Part shown: positions 44,832-55,633 of the stretch, piece after piece | Layout of the letters: each line of letters starts with the position of its first letter | Numbering within the stretch: position 1 is the first letter of the stretch | DNA from: Earliella scabrosa | Lineage: Eukaryota; Basidiomycota; Agaricomycetes; Polyporales; Polyporaceae | DNA: 64,000 nucleotides | Direction of reading: 5' to 3' | Assembly (NCBI GenBank): GCA_022605405.1 | Contig: JABYQQ010000001.1 | Span: 3,534,001-3,598,000 of the forward strand | The notes under the pieces: generated by a model | What the model was told of the DNA's origin: nothing | The model's database searches: none | Seen by the model: only the letters and a program-made list of their open reading frames with translations | Program-made: the position numbers and the translations under genes

Positions 44832-45760
44832 GTGATACTGACATGTTTGCAGGACTCTGCTGTCATGTCTGCTCTATTGGTGGAGGCTGTGGTGAGCAAA
44901 TGGAAGTTGCAACCCTTGGGCGACGGTGACATTCCGTACAGAGCGGCGGTGTACTCCTTGGACACACCTAGCCCTGACGTTCATCTGCACCGTGTCTTGT
45001 CTACGGAATGGGTGGTGAGTTTTACATGTGGTCCGGCTCGTTTTGTAGTGCACTCATTGGCAGGTGTAGTTTTGCAAGCGCAGCTCAGACGTACCTGCTG
45101 TGTTCAGCTATGCAGGCATCTTCTCCGACTATGAAACCGGGAACCTAGTTATGGACGACAGTAAAGGTGCTCTGTCTACAGAGGCAGACAACCTGTAAGT
45201 GGGCACTGGCATGTACATTGGACGTGGGTCCATGTTAACGAGTACCGGACAGCGTGAAGTTCGCCAGTTACAGGTCCAACTATTTGTATGCCTTTGACAC
45301 TCAGGCGGACCCCAATTTCTACGACTTGCAGAAGGTACGCATCTTGCAGTGTGTGAACAGTGAACAGTGTTTACGCTGACGGGTGGGTGACGCAGCAAGT
45401 GGAGGAGTATGTGACCACCATGGATGGCTTCAACGGCAGTCGGGTGGAGAAGGCTTTGGGAACAGCTCCTTCTGGATCAAAGTGCCCATGTTCCTGCGCG
45501 TGGAATCAGGGGAACGCAAGCCTCCGTGTCCGTCTCACCTCCACGAGTGGATGCGTAAGGTGGAGAGACGTTCCAGGCACTACCGCGCGAACCCCGCGCG
45601 CCCCACTGTACTAGCACTGGAAGGTGGCCGGTTGAAGAACATCTCGACGTGCACGTCGCGCGCAGGCCTTCTGACAGACAAGGCAGCGCCAGCAGCTTCT
45701 GGGCGCGCACGGGGGTGGCCATGTCCCGTCGCGCGTTCCAAGTTCGAGCGATCATCGAAG
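44832..45760 (+). pseudogene. Unrecognised multi-exon gene remnant
   Basis: A splice-consistent chain can be read: an exon ending LHRVLSTEWV (about 44880-45012, donor GTGAGT), SSDVPAVFSYAGIFSDYETG...STEADNL (about 45080-45190), VKFASYRSNYLYAFDTQADP...DLQK (45252-45333, donor GTACGC) and QVEEYVTTMDGFNGSR (from 45396). A one-base frame change follows, into FGNSSFWIKVPMFLRVESGE and HEWMRKVERRSRHYR. It faces away from the reductase relic. I do not recognise the protein. Confidence 0.4.
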
Positions 45761-45816
45761 GTGCGCATTGTCTGACATGCTAAGTACGGGGTTGGAAGAA
45801 CTGATGGCAAGCCCCC

Positions 45817-46086
45817 ATGTCAGAAGACGAGGAAATGGGAGACGAGACCATGGAGAACGCGGGGCTGGCTGCGTCGCAAGTTGGAGTTCCCGTGGATGGT
45901 CCTCAGCCGATCGTCATGGGCACGCCAGCCCCTGAGCTGCCATCCGAGACAGCAGCTCTGGCGGTGGCGATGGAAGTCGACGAGCGCAGGGTAGTGGCGG
46001 AGTACATACCTGTGCAGCGGAGCACATACGGAATGTCGGCGGTCGCGGACCTGCGGCGAGAGCTGCAAACTGGTGAAATGCCATAG
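45817..46086 (+). CDS. Small acidic ORF, unrecognised (89 aa)
   Basis: An open frame from ATG 45817 (MSEDEEMGDETMENAGLAAS) to a stop at 46086, acidic at the N-terminus and alanine/valine-rich afterwards. No domain, no intron. It could be a terminal exon of the preceding remnant or chance; nothing in the context decides. Confidence 0.25.
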   Translation: MSEDEEMGDETMENAGLAASQVGVPVDGPQPIVMGTPAPELPSETAALAVAMEVDERRVVAEYIPVQRSTYGMSAVADLRRELQTGEMP

Positions 46087-46364
46087 TGAAAGTGACACAG
46101 GATGGGGCGACAGTCAGTACTACAACAGTTGCGGGACATGCAAGAAGGCGATCATGCTGCTGCAACAATAGTGCAGATCAGGAAGTGTACTGAACACATT
46201 CTGGCTATAGCTACGGGGTGCAGCACAATGCAAGTGCTCCTGTTGTCATAGCGCGAGCGAGCGGATCACTGCGACCAATTTGGAGACTAGGAGGTACAGA
46301 GACAAAGAGATGGTGGGCAGACACGTCGCTGTGGTTGCCGGCGAAATCATGTCTACAGACGTGT
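46087..46364. other. No recognised feature
   Basis: Short frames only; no repeat end, splice-linked exon or recognisable motif could be supported. Confidence 0.3.
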
Positions 46365-47310
46365 TCAGCCTCGAGAGGATGGACCTGTGCATAGGGTGTG
46401 AGCAAGGCCGCACGATGCGATTCTGACAGGAGACAACGTACCCTGTCCAGGTCTACGAGAATGTGTTGCGCGATTCCCCCGCGTGGAGGTGGACGACATT
46501 GCATTGCAGTCCACGTGTGACGATGTTTGTCCCCTTGTGATTCCTCCGTCCCCGTCGACCATGTTCATGAGGGCAGCGAGATCTGCCTTCCACCGCTGCA
46601 CGAACAGTGGTCGAATGGGCCCGCTCACCTGATGAATGGCCGCTATGCGTTCGCGCGTAGTGCTGGATGGAGAAAACAAGATTTTGCCAGTCCACACTTC
46701 TGCTATGATGCAGCCTACTGCAAATGCATCCACCTTTACATCCCATGCCGACTCTGCCCAAAACACTCTCCCATGCCAACTCTGCCCAAAACACCTCTCC
46801 CATCAGCTCAAGCTGGACTGAACGTGCTCCTCATTACCCAATGTCACCTCCAGGGCACGATACCAGTTTGTGCCGATGCATCCATAGTACGTCCTGCCCG
46901 TGCGTCGTGCATCCTCGAAATCAATGATGCAACTCTTCACACTTCTCACACTCTCGTGCGTAGCGGCTGCTGCAACGGTGCTGTTCAGTTGTACATGCCA
47001 TATGAGCCACTTTCGGAGAGCCGCTCACCTTGCATGTTCCGTGGTCTCTCTGAGCAGCTACGGAGCAGTGTTGTTGGGTTTGATATCAGTGTGGATCACG
47101 CCCAGGTTGTGTATAACTGTGCAAGGTCAGCATTTTCACTGTCATCGCGCCTGTACTGACAATTTATGCCCTTGATTATATCTCTGCAGATGTCATCCCG
47201 GTTGATGTCACCAATGCAGACAGTGTCCTTCGTCACGAGCGCCTGGCGAAGCGTCATATTCAGCAGTGGTAGAACCAACCCCACTCGGGTGCAGTCAGAC
47301 AACAAGATCC
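46365..47310 (-). pseudogene. Protein kinase pseudogene (HTDIKPNN type)
   Basis: Minus-strand pieces follow kinase order: LVLPLLNMTLRQALVTKDTV (hinge region, about 47270-47220), DICRDIIKGI, IHNLGVIHTDIKPNN (catalytic loop with HTD, about 47115-47075), CIIDFEDARRTGRTYYGCIG (DFE in place of DFG) and TNWYRALEVTLG (ALE in place of APE, 46925-46845). KVDAFAVGCIIAEVWTGKIL (about 46735-46680) ends with RPLFVQRWK. The HTDIKPxN loop resembles SRPK-like or fungal-specific kinases. The glycine loop and VAIK lysine are not found, and an imperfect tandem duplication (ACTCTGCCCAAAACAC, 46750-46800) interrupts the frame between subdomains. Changed DFG and APE plus frame breaks indicate loss of function. Confidence 0.6.
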
Positions 47311-48207
47311 ACTACATGCAGAATATGCCTGCAGTGTTGTGAGTTGGTGCACCGGTGAGCGTGTATGCTGTATGCAGACGCGCCTTTCCTCTGACATCTT
47401 TATCGTGTTCATGTGCTCGTATATAGCGCACTCGTGCCCGCTGCAACTTTGATAGCGACATAGTGTTTGGTGTCCTTCATACACGCGTGGAACACACGGC
47501 CAGTTCGTTCACATCCCAGCTCTTCTTCGAGGGTGTCTACACAACGCTGCATGTCAGTTGCATCTCAATCCCTTCGGCTGTTCGCCACTCACATCCACAC
47601 AGTTCGCCTGATACTTTGACCGTCTCCATAGCACACTACGTCCGTGTACGTCCATCCTCAGAATTCCAGAATAACTTATAAATAGTGTTTAGGTGGGACC
47701 ATCTCCAGTGCGTGTCAGCAAGTTCGCGTCAGCCCCTTACTCCGTCCATGCCTGGATATTGAATATTTGCTCGGAGGGTCAGCATCATGACTCACATGCT
47801 CGCATTTTCGGCACAGGCGCTCTGGAGCAATTGGGACGTGGTTATATCCTGCGCAGGACCTCCACTGCGTCATGCGCGTCGAGAACGTCGGTATCACGCC
47901 TTGCGTTGCACTGCCAGGCGCCCATTCCCTCGCACTTTCAGTTCCAGGTCGCGTCTGGGTACAGTATTCAGCATCGTTCACATCTACGCAACACCGCTCA
48001 CGCCGGCCGCGCTCCATTCCAGCATCCTCGCCTTCCTGCCCCCCGCATCTGCCTGATATCCATGGATGGCGTATTCACTGTGATCCTGTACGTGTACGTC
48101 TCGTGGTCACTGATTAACTGTAGGTCCTCCTCCAAAATTGGTGGCCTTATCACCGATGGCATGGACATTCAAACGCTGCTGCTGTGGAGACACGTATGTT
48201 GCACCTC
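47311..48207 (+). other. Unrecognised, possibly exonic plus-strand sequence
   Basis: Several overlapping plus-strand frames (47463-47681, 47693-48382) are open over 70-230 codons, and stretches such as HARRERRYHALRCTARRP and ENVGITPCVALPGAH look like alternative frames of the same exon. No domain is recognisable and no single frame is favoured. It ends against copia Gag sequence on the other strand. Confidence 0.25.
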
Positions 48208-49186
48208 TCATGCACAGGTCACACGTGCCTTCCAGGCCACCCTGCGCCGTCTGCCCTGCGCCGTCTGCTGGCGTTGTTTGTGCCCACCACCCGACAGATT
48301 ATGCGCATTATCACTGAATGCCACGCGCTCATGGAGGGAGTGGTCATGCTGGCTTTCTTGCTTCGCGTCGCATTTGGAGTAGTACTTGGCCTCGGAGTGG
48401 TTCTGGCGGCCGCAGAACGTGCAGGTGACGGTAGAGGCGGCGTGGGAGAGGCTGGGGAGCGACGATGACGCACCAGGCTGGTTCTCGAGCGCAACAAACG
48501 TGTTTTGGAGCTTCTCCAGCGTCAGGGAGTCGTCCAGCAGCAGTGTCTGCCGCAGGCTGTTGTACTCCGCAGGCAGCGTGCAGATAAGCGCCAAGAGGAT
48601 GAGCTCCTTGCCGAGCTTGTCAATGTGAAAGCCTGTGGGTTGCAGGGCACGCATGTCGGACTTGAGCTGGGATGCTCGAGTGGAAATGGAGGATAGGGAC
48701 TCGTCTTCGGCCTTGGAGAGGCTCAGGAGGGCGTTGTAGGTGTTAAAACGCGTACCAGGACGTTTCTGCATGTGCACGGCCTCCAGCTTCCTCCACATCG
48801 CTCCAGGATCGTCTCGAATGGCCTCCAGATGCATCTGCTGCTCCCTCTCCACACATGTCCAGATCTCCCCAGCTGCCAGGTCCACCCTGTTGTCAAAATT
48901 GCGCAGATTGCAGCGCTCACCGGCGTCGAGAGGGCTGACAAACGCAGGCCTCAACTCAGTACCCTGCACAATGCGCAGAGCACCAAGAGTGCAAAGCCTG
49001 GCCTCCATATCGAGCTTCCATTGCTGAAAGGACGGAGCGAAGGGATGAGAACTGCGGAAGATATCGAGGAAAGATGGAGCAGAGAGTCCCAGAGAGAGAA
49101 GGAGTCAAGCAGAGAGAGAAGGAAGGGGTGGATGGGGACCAGGATGAGGTCTTGAGAGCATTGGACAGGCAGGGATGGACGTCTGG
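48208..49186 (-). pseudogene. Ty1/copia Gag, copy 1, with 5' deletion
   Basis: The frame MEARLCTLGALRIVQGTELR (49008) continues through GEIWTCVEREQQMHLEAIRD, MWRKLEAVHMQKRPG and LILLALICTLPAEYNSLRQT to a finger CTFCGRQNHSEAKYYSKC, typical of copia Gag (UBN2-like). Upstream leader sequence (49186-49035) matches copy 2, but about 95 bp encoding the start codon and first 30 residues present there are missing. The frame runs out at 48208 without protease. Confidence 0.75.
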
Positions 49187-49189
49187 AGG

Positions 49190-49443
49190 GTGTCAGAGCG
49201 CAGGTCTCATAACCTGATGGCTGCAGAGCACCTCAGAGCAGTCACAATGGCCTAGGTCGAGCTCTGTGAAGTCTAAGGACGCCAGAGCTCGACGAGGGGG
49301 AAGTTTGCAGTGCACGCTACATCGTGGGAAAGAACTGTACAGTTGTGCGCACAGTAAGGCACCGAAAATCAACAAAGAGAAATGACAAGGCAAAAGTGCC
49401 CAAAAAGGGCGAGGGTTCAATCCTGGGAGTGGGCAAAAGTGAC
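49190..49443 (-). mobile_element. Copia LTR 3' portion
   Basis: On the minus strand, CTTTTGCCCACTCCCAGGAT leads through a TTTTTGGGCAC stretch to GCCATCAGGTTATGA, immediately before the Gag leader, the position of a 5' LTR end. The first 45 bases are duplicated at 49895-49945 inside the other LTR piece. Confidence 0.5.
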
Positions 49444-49884
49444 GTTCTGGATGCGAAGCGAGGGATGGGATGGCGGTGGAGCTTGCCAGCGAGGCACGGT
49501 TCGCAGATGGTGTCTGGCTGACGCTTCGAGCGGATCGTGAGGCCGGAAACGGGGCCCTTGCGGATCGCCGCTCGGAGGTCGTCGAGGTTCGCGTGCGAGC
49601 AGCGCTGGTGCCAAAGCGCGAGGTCCTCCTCGCAGGCGGTCGACGCGCAGGAACATGCAAGACATCGTGTAGTACAACCGCAGGTGGTAGAACTCCGTCC
49701 CTCTCCGCCGGCTGAAACACCACAGACCCTAGTTCTGCCGAGTAGACGATGTGCGAGTTGGCGAGGCAGATGGGGATGGTGTGGGGCGAGTACGAGCGAA
49801 ACCAGTGGCGGTGCGGAGTCATGTGTGCAGAAGCACCTGTGTCGGTGTTCCAGTTAGCTGCTGCCGGCGAAGAGAGCCACGAAG
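49444..49884 (-). pseudogene. Copia protease and GAG-pre-integrase fragment
   Basis: ANWNTDTGASAHMTPHRHWF (about 49860-49800) contains the DTGA protease active site, followed by VVLHDVLHVP. In a second frame LALWHQRCSHANLDDLRAAI...TICEPCLAGK (about 49620-49500) gives the HHCC zinc region that starts copia integrase. The protease reading joins directly to LTR sequence upstream and the integrase reading joins LTR sequence downstream, so this piece is bracketed by recombined LTR halves. Confidence 0.7.
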
Positions 49885-50085
49885 CGCCAAAAGCGCCCAA
49901 AAAGTGCGAGGGTTCAATCCTGGGAATGGGCAAAAGTGAAAACATTTCATAACTCGGGAATGGCGCGCGATCTCCGCACGCCAATTGGAGCGTCGGTCGG
50001 GCGCACTGCCAGTGACCCTCCTGCAAAGTTGTGACTTGATGCGGTCACAGGAACTCGCGCTATTGCGCAGAGTTCAACACTCCCC
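49885..50085 (-). mobile_element. Copia 3' LTR beginning with polypurine tract
   Basis: After the pol stop (…KVLEMVKMLGLGT) the minus strand has AGGGGGGAG and then TGTTGAACTCTGCGCAATAG, a polypurine tract followed by a TG-starting LTR. It runs about 190 bp to a CCCATTCCCAGGATTGAACC block and then breaks into protease coding sequence at about 49884. Confidence 0.6.
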
Positions 50086-50089
50086 CCTG

Positions 50090-51560
50090 ACCGATCAAGT
50101 CCCCAGCCCCAGCATCTTGACCATCTCAAGCACCTTTGGCTTGGGCAGCGACTTGGTGAGAATGTCAGCTGGCATGTCCGAAGTGCGCAGATGCACAACC
50201 TCAATCCATCCCTTGGCTACTTCGTCCCGGAGCCAGTAGAAGCGCAGATCGAGGTGCTTCATGCGCCCATGATGCTTGGGATTTTCGCAACAGAGAGAGC
50301 AGAGAGGTTGTCGATGCGGAGTGTGGAGGCTGAGGTGATGTCAAAGCCAAACTCCGTGAAGAGGTTGCGCAGCCAGAGCATCTCCTGGCCAGCAGAGACA
50401 GCAGCGACGAACTCTGCCTCTGTGGTGGACAGCGCAACAATTGTCTGGAGACGACTCGACCAGGAGATCACTCCAGTGCCCATCTTGATCACATAGCCAG
50501 ACGTCGAGTGACCAGTGTCTGGACAGCCTGCATGGTCGGCATCGGTGTAGGAGGTGAAGAGCTCGGAGTCGGAGGAAGGGGAGTATGTGAGCTTGTAGTC
50601 GAGCGTGCCCTTGATGTAGCGGAAGAGGTGCTTCACCGCCTTCCAGTGTGTCATCCCAGGGTTTGTCGAGAAGCGAGCAAGGTTGCCAACAGTGCGAGCA
50701 ATGTCTGGACGTGTCGCCACAGCGAGATAGAAGAGGGAGCCGACAGCCTGGTTGTAGGGGATGTCCTGCATCTTGCAGACGTCCGAGGGCGAGCTGGGAG
50801 CCATGTCTGAGCTGAGACGAAGACCAGGATCCATGGGTGTGCTGACTGGGTCGCAGTTTGCAAAGCCGTATCGCTCGAGGACGTCGAGTGCGTACTGGCG
50901 CTGCGAGATGGAGAGGGAACGGTTCGAGCGGTCGCGCTCAATCTTGACCCCCAGAAGCCAGGAGTCAGACCAAGGTCGCGCAGCTTGAAGTGCTTGCGCA
51001 GATCGTCCTTGACGCGCTGGATTGCTGCCTTCGACTTGCCTGCAAGCATGATGTCGTTGACGAAGACAGGGATGATGACGCGTACACCGTCGCGCAGGTA
51101 GACCCAGACACTGTGTTCGCAGACCAGGCGCGAAAATCCGAGCTTCAGGAGCACCTCGTGCAGCTTCTCGTGCCAGCAACGACCATTGCCTCGAACGAGC
51201 ACCCGAGCGCATCCTCGTGGTCACGTCCCAGGCAGTCGAGTTCGTCATCTGACAACGTGGGAGTGGGAGGAGGAGACGGAGCTCGAGGTGCAGGGATGTG
51301 GGCAGGAGCTGGGTCGACTGGCGCATCGATGAGCGTCTCTGGGGACGGCGAGTGATGCTGTGGAGTGTTGTCGCGCTCAGATGGCTCTGGCGTTGGCACA
51401 GGAGATGGTGTCGCAATGCGAAGGCGCTGCAGAGGCTGGTTGAGGCGTTCAAGCTCACGGTGGTTGAGCGAGCCTTGATGGCGTCCTGCACGCGGTGGGA
51501 GGACCTTGCAAGCGAGCACTGGATAGGGCCTGAACCCAGCATGGTCGTTGGCGTCATGGT
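50090..51560 (-). pseudogene. Copia reverse transcriptase C-terminal half and RNase H
   Basis: A proline/serine-rich linker (51560-51200) precedes WHEKLHEVLLKLGFSRLVCE and VIIPVFVNDIMLAGKSKAAI (about 51090), then after a one-base frame change WLLGVKIERDRSNRSLSISQ, PYNQAVGSLFYLAVATRPDI and the RNase H blocks SYTDADHAGCPDTGHSTSGY and ALSTTEAEFVAA (about 50420), ending EVVHLRTSDMPADILTKSLP. The catalytic box is FVND where copia elements have (Y/F)VDD, an Asp-to-Asn change from one C-to-T transition on the plus strand. The N-terminal RT and the integrase core are absent. Confidence 0.8.
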
Positions 51561-52370
51561 GCGCTAGAGGACGTGGAGCTGGAGCTGGTGGTGGACGTGG
51601 TGCAGGCGCAACAGGCGCAGGAGGCGCAGGCGCGCAGGCGCGCACGGCGCAGGTGCTGGTGGTGCTGGCGGACTGGGGGAGCGCGAAGGGACGTCAGGAG
51701 GCTGCTGGTGAGGCGGTGGAGGCGCATTTTGCGGTGCAGGAGGTGCAGGAGGTGCAGGATCATCCGAGTCATCTCCCCCCTGATCGTGCAGCTCTGGCAC
51801 ATCGGGCGCGTCCTCTGACGGCTCGTCCACGTCCTCTGCCGCTCCAGGGCCTCCAGCTTCCTCCACATCGCTCCAGGATCGTCTCGAATGGCCTCCAGAT
51901 GCGTCTGCTGCTCCCTCTCCACACATGTCCAGATCTCCCCAGCTGCCAGGTCCACCCTGTTGTCAAAATTGCGCAGATTGCAGCGCTCACCGGCGTCGAG
52001 AGGGCTGACAAACGCAGGCCTCAACTCAGTACCCTGCACAATGCGCAGAGCACCAAGAGTGCAAAGCCTGGCCTCCATATCGAGCTTCCATTGCTGGTAG
52101 TTGCGATTGTTGAGCTTGGGGAAGGTCGGTGCGGATGGTGCCATGGATGTAGGTCGGTGACGTGGCGCGCGACGGGCTGGCGAAAGGACGGAGCGAAGGG
52201 ACGAGAACTGCGGAAGATATCGAGGAAAGATGGAGCAGAGAGTCCCAGAGAGAGAAGGAGTCAAGCAGAGAGAAGGAAGGGGTGGATGGGGACCAGGATG
52301 AGGTCTTGAGAGCATTGGACAGGCAGGGATGGATGTCTGGAGGGTGTCAGAGCGCAGGTTATGAGAAGAC
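51561..52370 (-). pseudogene. Copia Gag, copy 2, fused to the pol linker
   Basis: The Gag start is at 52144 (MAPSAPTFPKLNNRNYQQWK) after a leader that matches copy 1. The frame reaches MWRKLEA (about 51855) and then joins, by internal deletion, a different frame of the acidic/proline-rich linker that precedes reverse transcriptase (DEPSEDAPDVPELHDQGGDD, PPPPHQQPPDVPSRSPSPPA). The deleted portion is the rest of Gag, protease and integrase. Confidence 0.7.
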
Positions 52371-52552
52371 ATGGGACTGTACGAATACATAGCATTGACG
52401 GAGAAGATCACCGTTTGCGAAGAACATGCTAGGTTGCAGGCCAGGCACCACCCTCCTACTGGGCCCAATCCTCAACACAGAGGCAGAGAACGACAGGTGG
52501 AAGTACGAGGGCGGTTCGACAGCGCGCACCCTCAGGCTGCAACTCATGTTGT

Positions 52553-53620
52553 ATGAAAACGCGTGCTATGGCTTGTTCCTGTGATCGCATTGCATTACCC
52601 ACAAGGTACACCCCTTCACACCTCATGCTCACAGCCTCAGGACGACAGGATCAAGGACACAGCAAACATTATGCACTCGTGCAGCTCACCGACACCTCCG
52701 CTGAACCGCTCATCCACCCAAAGCGCCTGTTAGAGTACGTGCATTGCTTCAGCGTGCGCTACTATCTGCCCTTACACTCACATATCTGCAGCCTTCCTGC
52801 TGAGGTCATTAGTGACATTGCTGACATGTGCAACCTCGTCGACTGCCTCGACCTGCGCACAACATGCCATATGCTCTACCACGTCGTGAACACATCCCTC
52901 CGCCGAGGACTGCTTGCCATCGTCGGCAGGTTCTTACACACTGCAACTATACTGCGCCAATGTCTGGTACCAGAGCTTTGTCGATCAGCTCACTCGCTGC
53001 ATCCAGAACGGCCGCAAGATCGCCACCTCCACCTCCACCGCAATTTACCGCCATACTGCACTCGACTGCAACGTATCCGGACAAACAGTATTCAGTCTGA
53101 AGAATGGACGCACTGTTGTTGTCTACTCCAATACTGTCAGCCCCTGCTCTCCACTCAGCCACTCTATGTCTTCCGCACTCTTGACCTTCGTCACAGAGCA
53201 CTCCTTTGCATGCGCGTACCTGCGTCTCACACTACGACGGCGCGCGCTGTTGTCTGACATCAGGATCGGTCGAATGGACGACACGGACAAAGCGGTGTTC
53301 GGAGACTTGGCATACGCAGGGTTTAGCTTCGCGGTATGCCCCACGGCTTGGCCGGAGTTCAGGCGGACCGACACTGCACCGTCCCGATCCAACACCCATC
53401 ATTGTGCTCGCTGTTGGAAGATATGTCCCAATCAAGGGTGATACTTTGGCGACAGCGGGTCGCTTGTGGAGTTCATGGACCCCATTGACCCATCCTTCCC
53501 GAGTGTTCGCTCCCTTGGCACACCGGTGGTGGTCTGGCGAATGTTGACCTTGTTCAATTGTTCGGATGGCTGCGGCATTTGAGACCCAGTGCTGCACGAA
53601 TGGCTTGTACCTACACCTAT
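52553..53620 (+). pseudogene. F-box-type family member 1, decayed
   Basis: An F-box-like stretch, SLPAEVISDIADMCNLVDCL...RTTCHMLYHVV (about 52795-52890), is followed in shifting frames by domain pieces shared with the next gene: MSSALLTFVTEHSFACAYLR and TLRRRALLSD (about 53165-53260), then AYAGFSFAVC and CPNQG joined to RYFGDSGSLVEFMDP (about 53410-53480). Compare FVTEHLFGCAYP and CPDQGRYFGDKGSV in member 2. At least two frame changes separate the blocks. F-box proteins usually recruit substrates to SCF ubiquitin ligases; here that is inference from the motif only. Confidence 0.5.
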
Positions 53621-54239
53621 GCTACTAATGCCCAACCCCTGCGCGGACATGCTGTACAGCACGGAGACACTGTGGAATGGGTCCACGGAGCCGACGCAGA
53701 GGCTATGTTCAGTCCACAGTTCGTTGACACAGTGAGTACTGACTACAGGCGCTATGCAGAGGACGCGCTGACATAGGTGACACGACCGCAGGTGACCACT
53801 GCCAGCATGAGCACCAACGTGGGGGTCACGCGGCGGGGATCCAGCTAGCATGAAGCGACATATACAGATGTACAATGTATTGCAATGTCTACCAACCCGT
53901 TAGCAATGCTTGTGAGATCGGACAGGATCAACGAACACGGGCATTTTATGAGCTCCGCCAGCGCAACACCAAGTAACCGGTCGTGACTGTGGTGGGAAAC
54001 AGTACTGATCAGGGATACCATTTTGATATTGATAATTAAAGTTCAACACGAGGGACAATGGTCACGGCAACTGCCGGGATGGAGCGGTAAAGTGATGCCC
54101 CCCGAGCGTAATGCCATGTGCTACCTCTACCATCTCTTGATAGCTTTCCCTCTGACTCCGAACCACTCCTGCTCCTTTCTGCTTACAACTGCTGCCTCAC
54201 CCGCCGCGCACCGCACTCACTCGCTCGTATTGAGAGCAT

Positions 54240-55397
54240 GGAATCATTCACAGACTACTGGGCCACCAACGGGATGGAGTATGATTGTCATCTGTGTTAG
54301 GTGTCATGTTGATCTGACCGCTCGCACTTAGTCACCTAGACTCAGACACCCAAACGCTGATCACCGACCTCCTTGATCTCTGCAGTGTAATTTGGTGGCG
54401 TGCGGTGTTGCAAGAAGCGTATCTTCTTGCCACGTCAAACATTTGTTGGGACCTCCACCTGCTGCTACGCCGCTTCGTCCCGTGCACACATGAGCTCCTT
54501 GCTACCACAACTGCCACGGAGGCCATCATCAGGGGGGAGCTGGCACTGTCGTTCATGCTGCGCGCCGACGGTTTCACCCCAGTACGTTTGGAAGTATTTG
54601 TGGGCGATGCGCAGTTTCCAGCTCTCATGAAGATTCTCACTGAATGCCCCGTCATTTCATCTTACCTATTCTACCGCAACACCACCGCCATGCCAGCCAC
54701 TTTCGCCCACGCGCAGGACATACATCGCATTGCGGACTTTTGTACCACGAGCGGGCATAAGGTCGTCATCGCCGAGTCTGCAACGCTCACCGGCTGTTCA
54801 CCCTTGTCCCGTACATGGTGCAGCGGGTTGATGAATTTTGTGACAGAGCATTTGTTTGGCTGCGCGTATCCCACCCTGACGTGCAATAAGCTCGCCCTCG
54901 TCTCGGACCTGCACGTGCCCATACTGATGGGTGAAAACGTTCTCACTCTGGCTCGCATGACGGACGTCGGTTTCCGTTTCGGCACCATGCCTCACCATCT
55001 TCCACTCTACGCGCACCTCGCCAACTCTCATGCGCTGCCCGGCATCTACACCTGTATACGTACCACGTTCAACTGTCCCGACCAAGGCCGCTACTTCGGG
55101 GACAAAGGGTCCGTCATTGCATTTCTTGCCCCTCTCCAACGCAGTGCCGCAAAGGCGAAGGCCGCCGGCATCGCCCCGTTCGGATGGATGACCATCTGGC
55201 GCCTGTGGACCTCTGGAGCATGCCATGCCGGATGCGCAGAACAAGATCCAGTGATCCCCCCTCACATGCAGTCCCTGCTCTGCTTCGCTGACAGCGCAGT
55301 CTACCTTGCTACAGTGCACCAGCAAAGTAAGCGGGAGAGAGAGAGGCGTGCAGTAGCGAGGAACGCGGCACGGCAGAGGACAATCAGCATGTCCTAA
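54240..55397 (+). CDS. F-box-type family member 2, mostly open
   Basis: The likely start is MESFTDYWATNGMEYDCHLC at 54240, with a short intron to about 54338 and a long open frame to the stop at 55397. The frame contains SEAIIRGELA-type sequence (TEAIIRGELALSFMLRADGF, about 54505), CSGLMNFVTEHLFGCAYPTL (about 54825), MTDVGFRFGTMP, FNCPDQGRYFGDKGSVIAFL (about 55070) and GWMTIWRLWTSGACHAGCAE, and ends with a basic KRERERRAVARNAARQ tail. About 370 residues, no signal peptide. The same blocks recur in members 1 and 3, so this is a local family. Function unknown; an N-terminal F-box is not clear in this copy. Confidence 0.55.
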
Positions 55398-55633
55398 ATG
55401 TTGGAGTAGTATTGTAGCGAGTCGATTTGCTTGTCATGTACCAATAGCCTCCACCACGCCTCAATGTAACGAGTCTTCAAATGAACGCCACCACAATCCG
55501 CCCCTCCGACCATGTATTTCTCGGAACAGTAAAGCTAGCATAGCATGGACGACAGGGTGGGCGGCGTCGATCGGAGGTCCAGATCTGCTACACGGAGCTG
55601 CCGAGCCCTCTTCTCGACCTGTGGCCATGGATC

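Noticed and set aside
49895..49945. GGGTTCAATCCTGGG resembling a tRNA T-arm or pol III B box
   Set aside because: No cloverleaf or A box can be built around it; it is part of the repeated copia LTR block.
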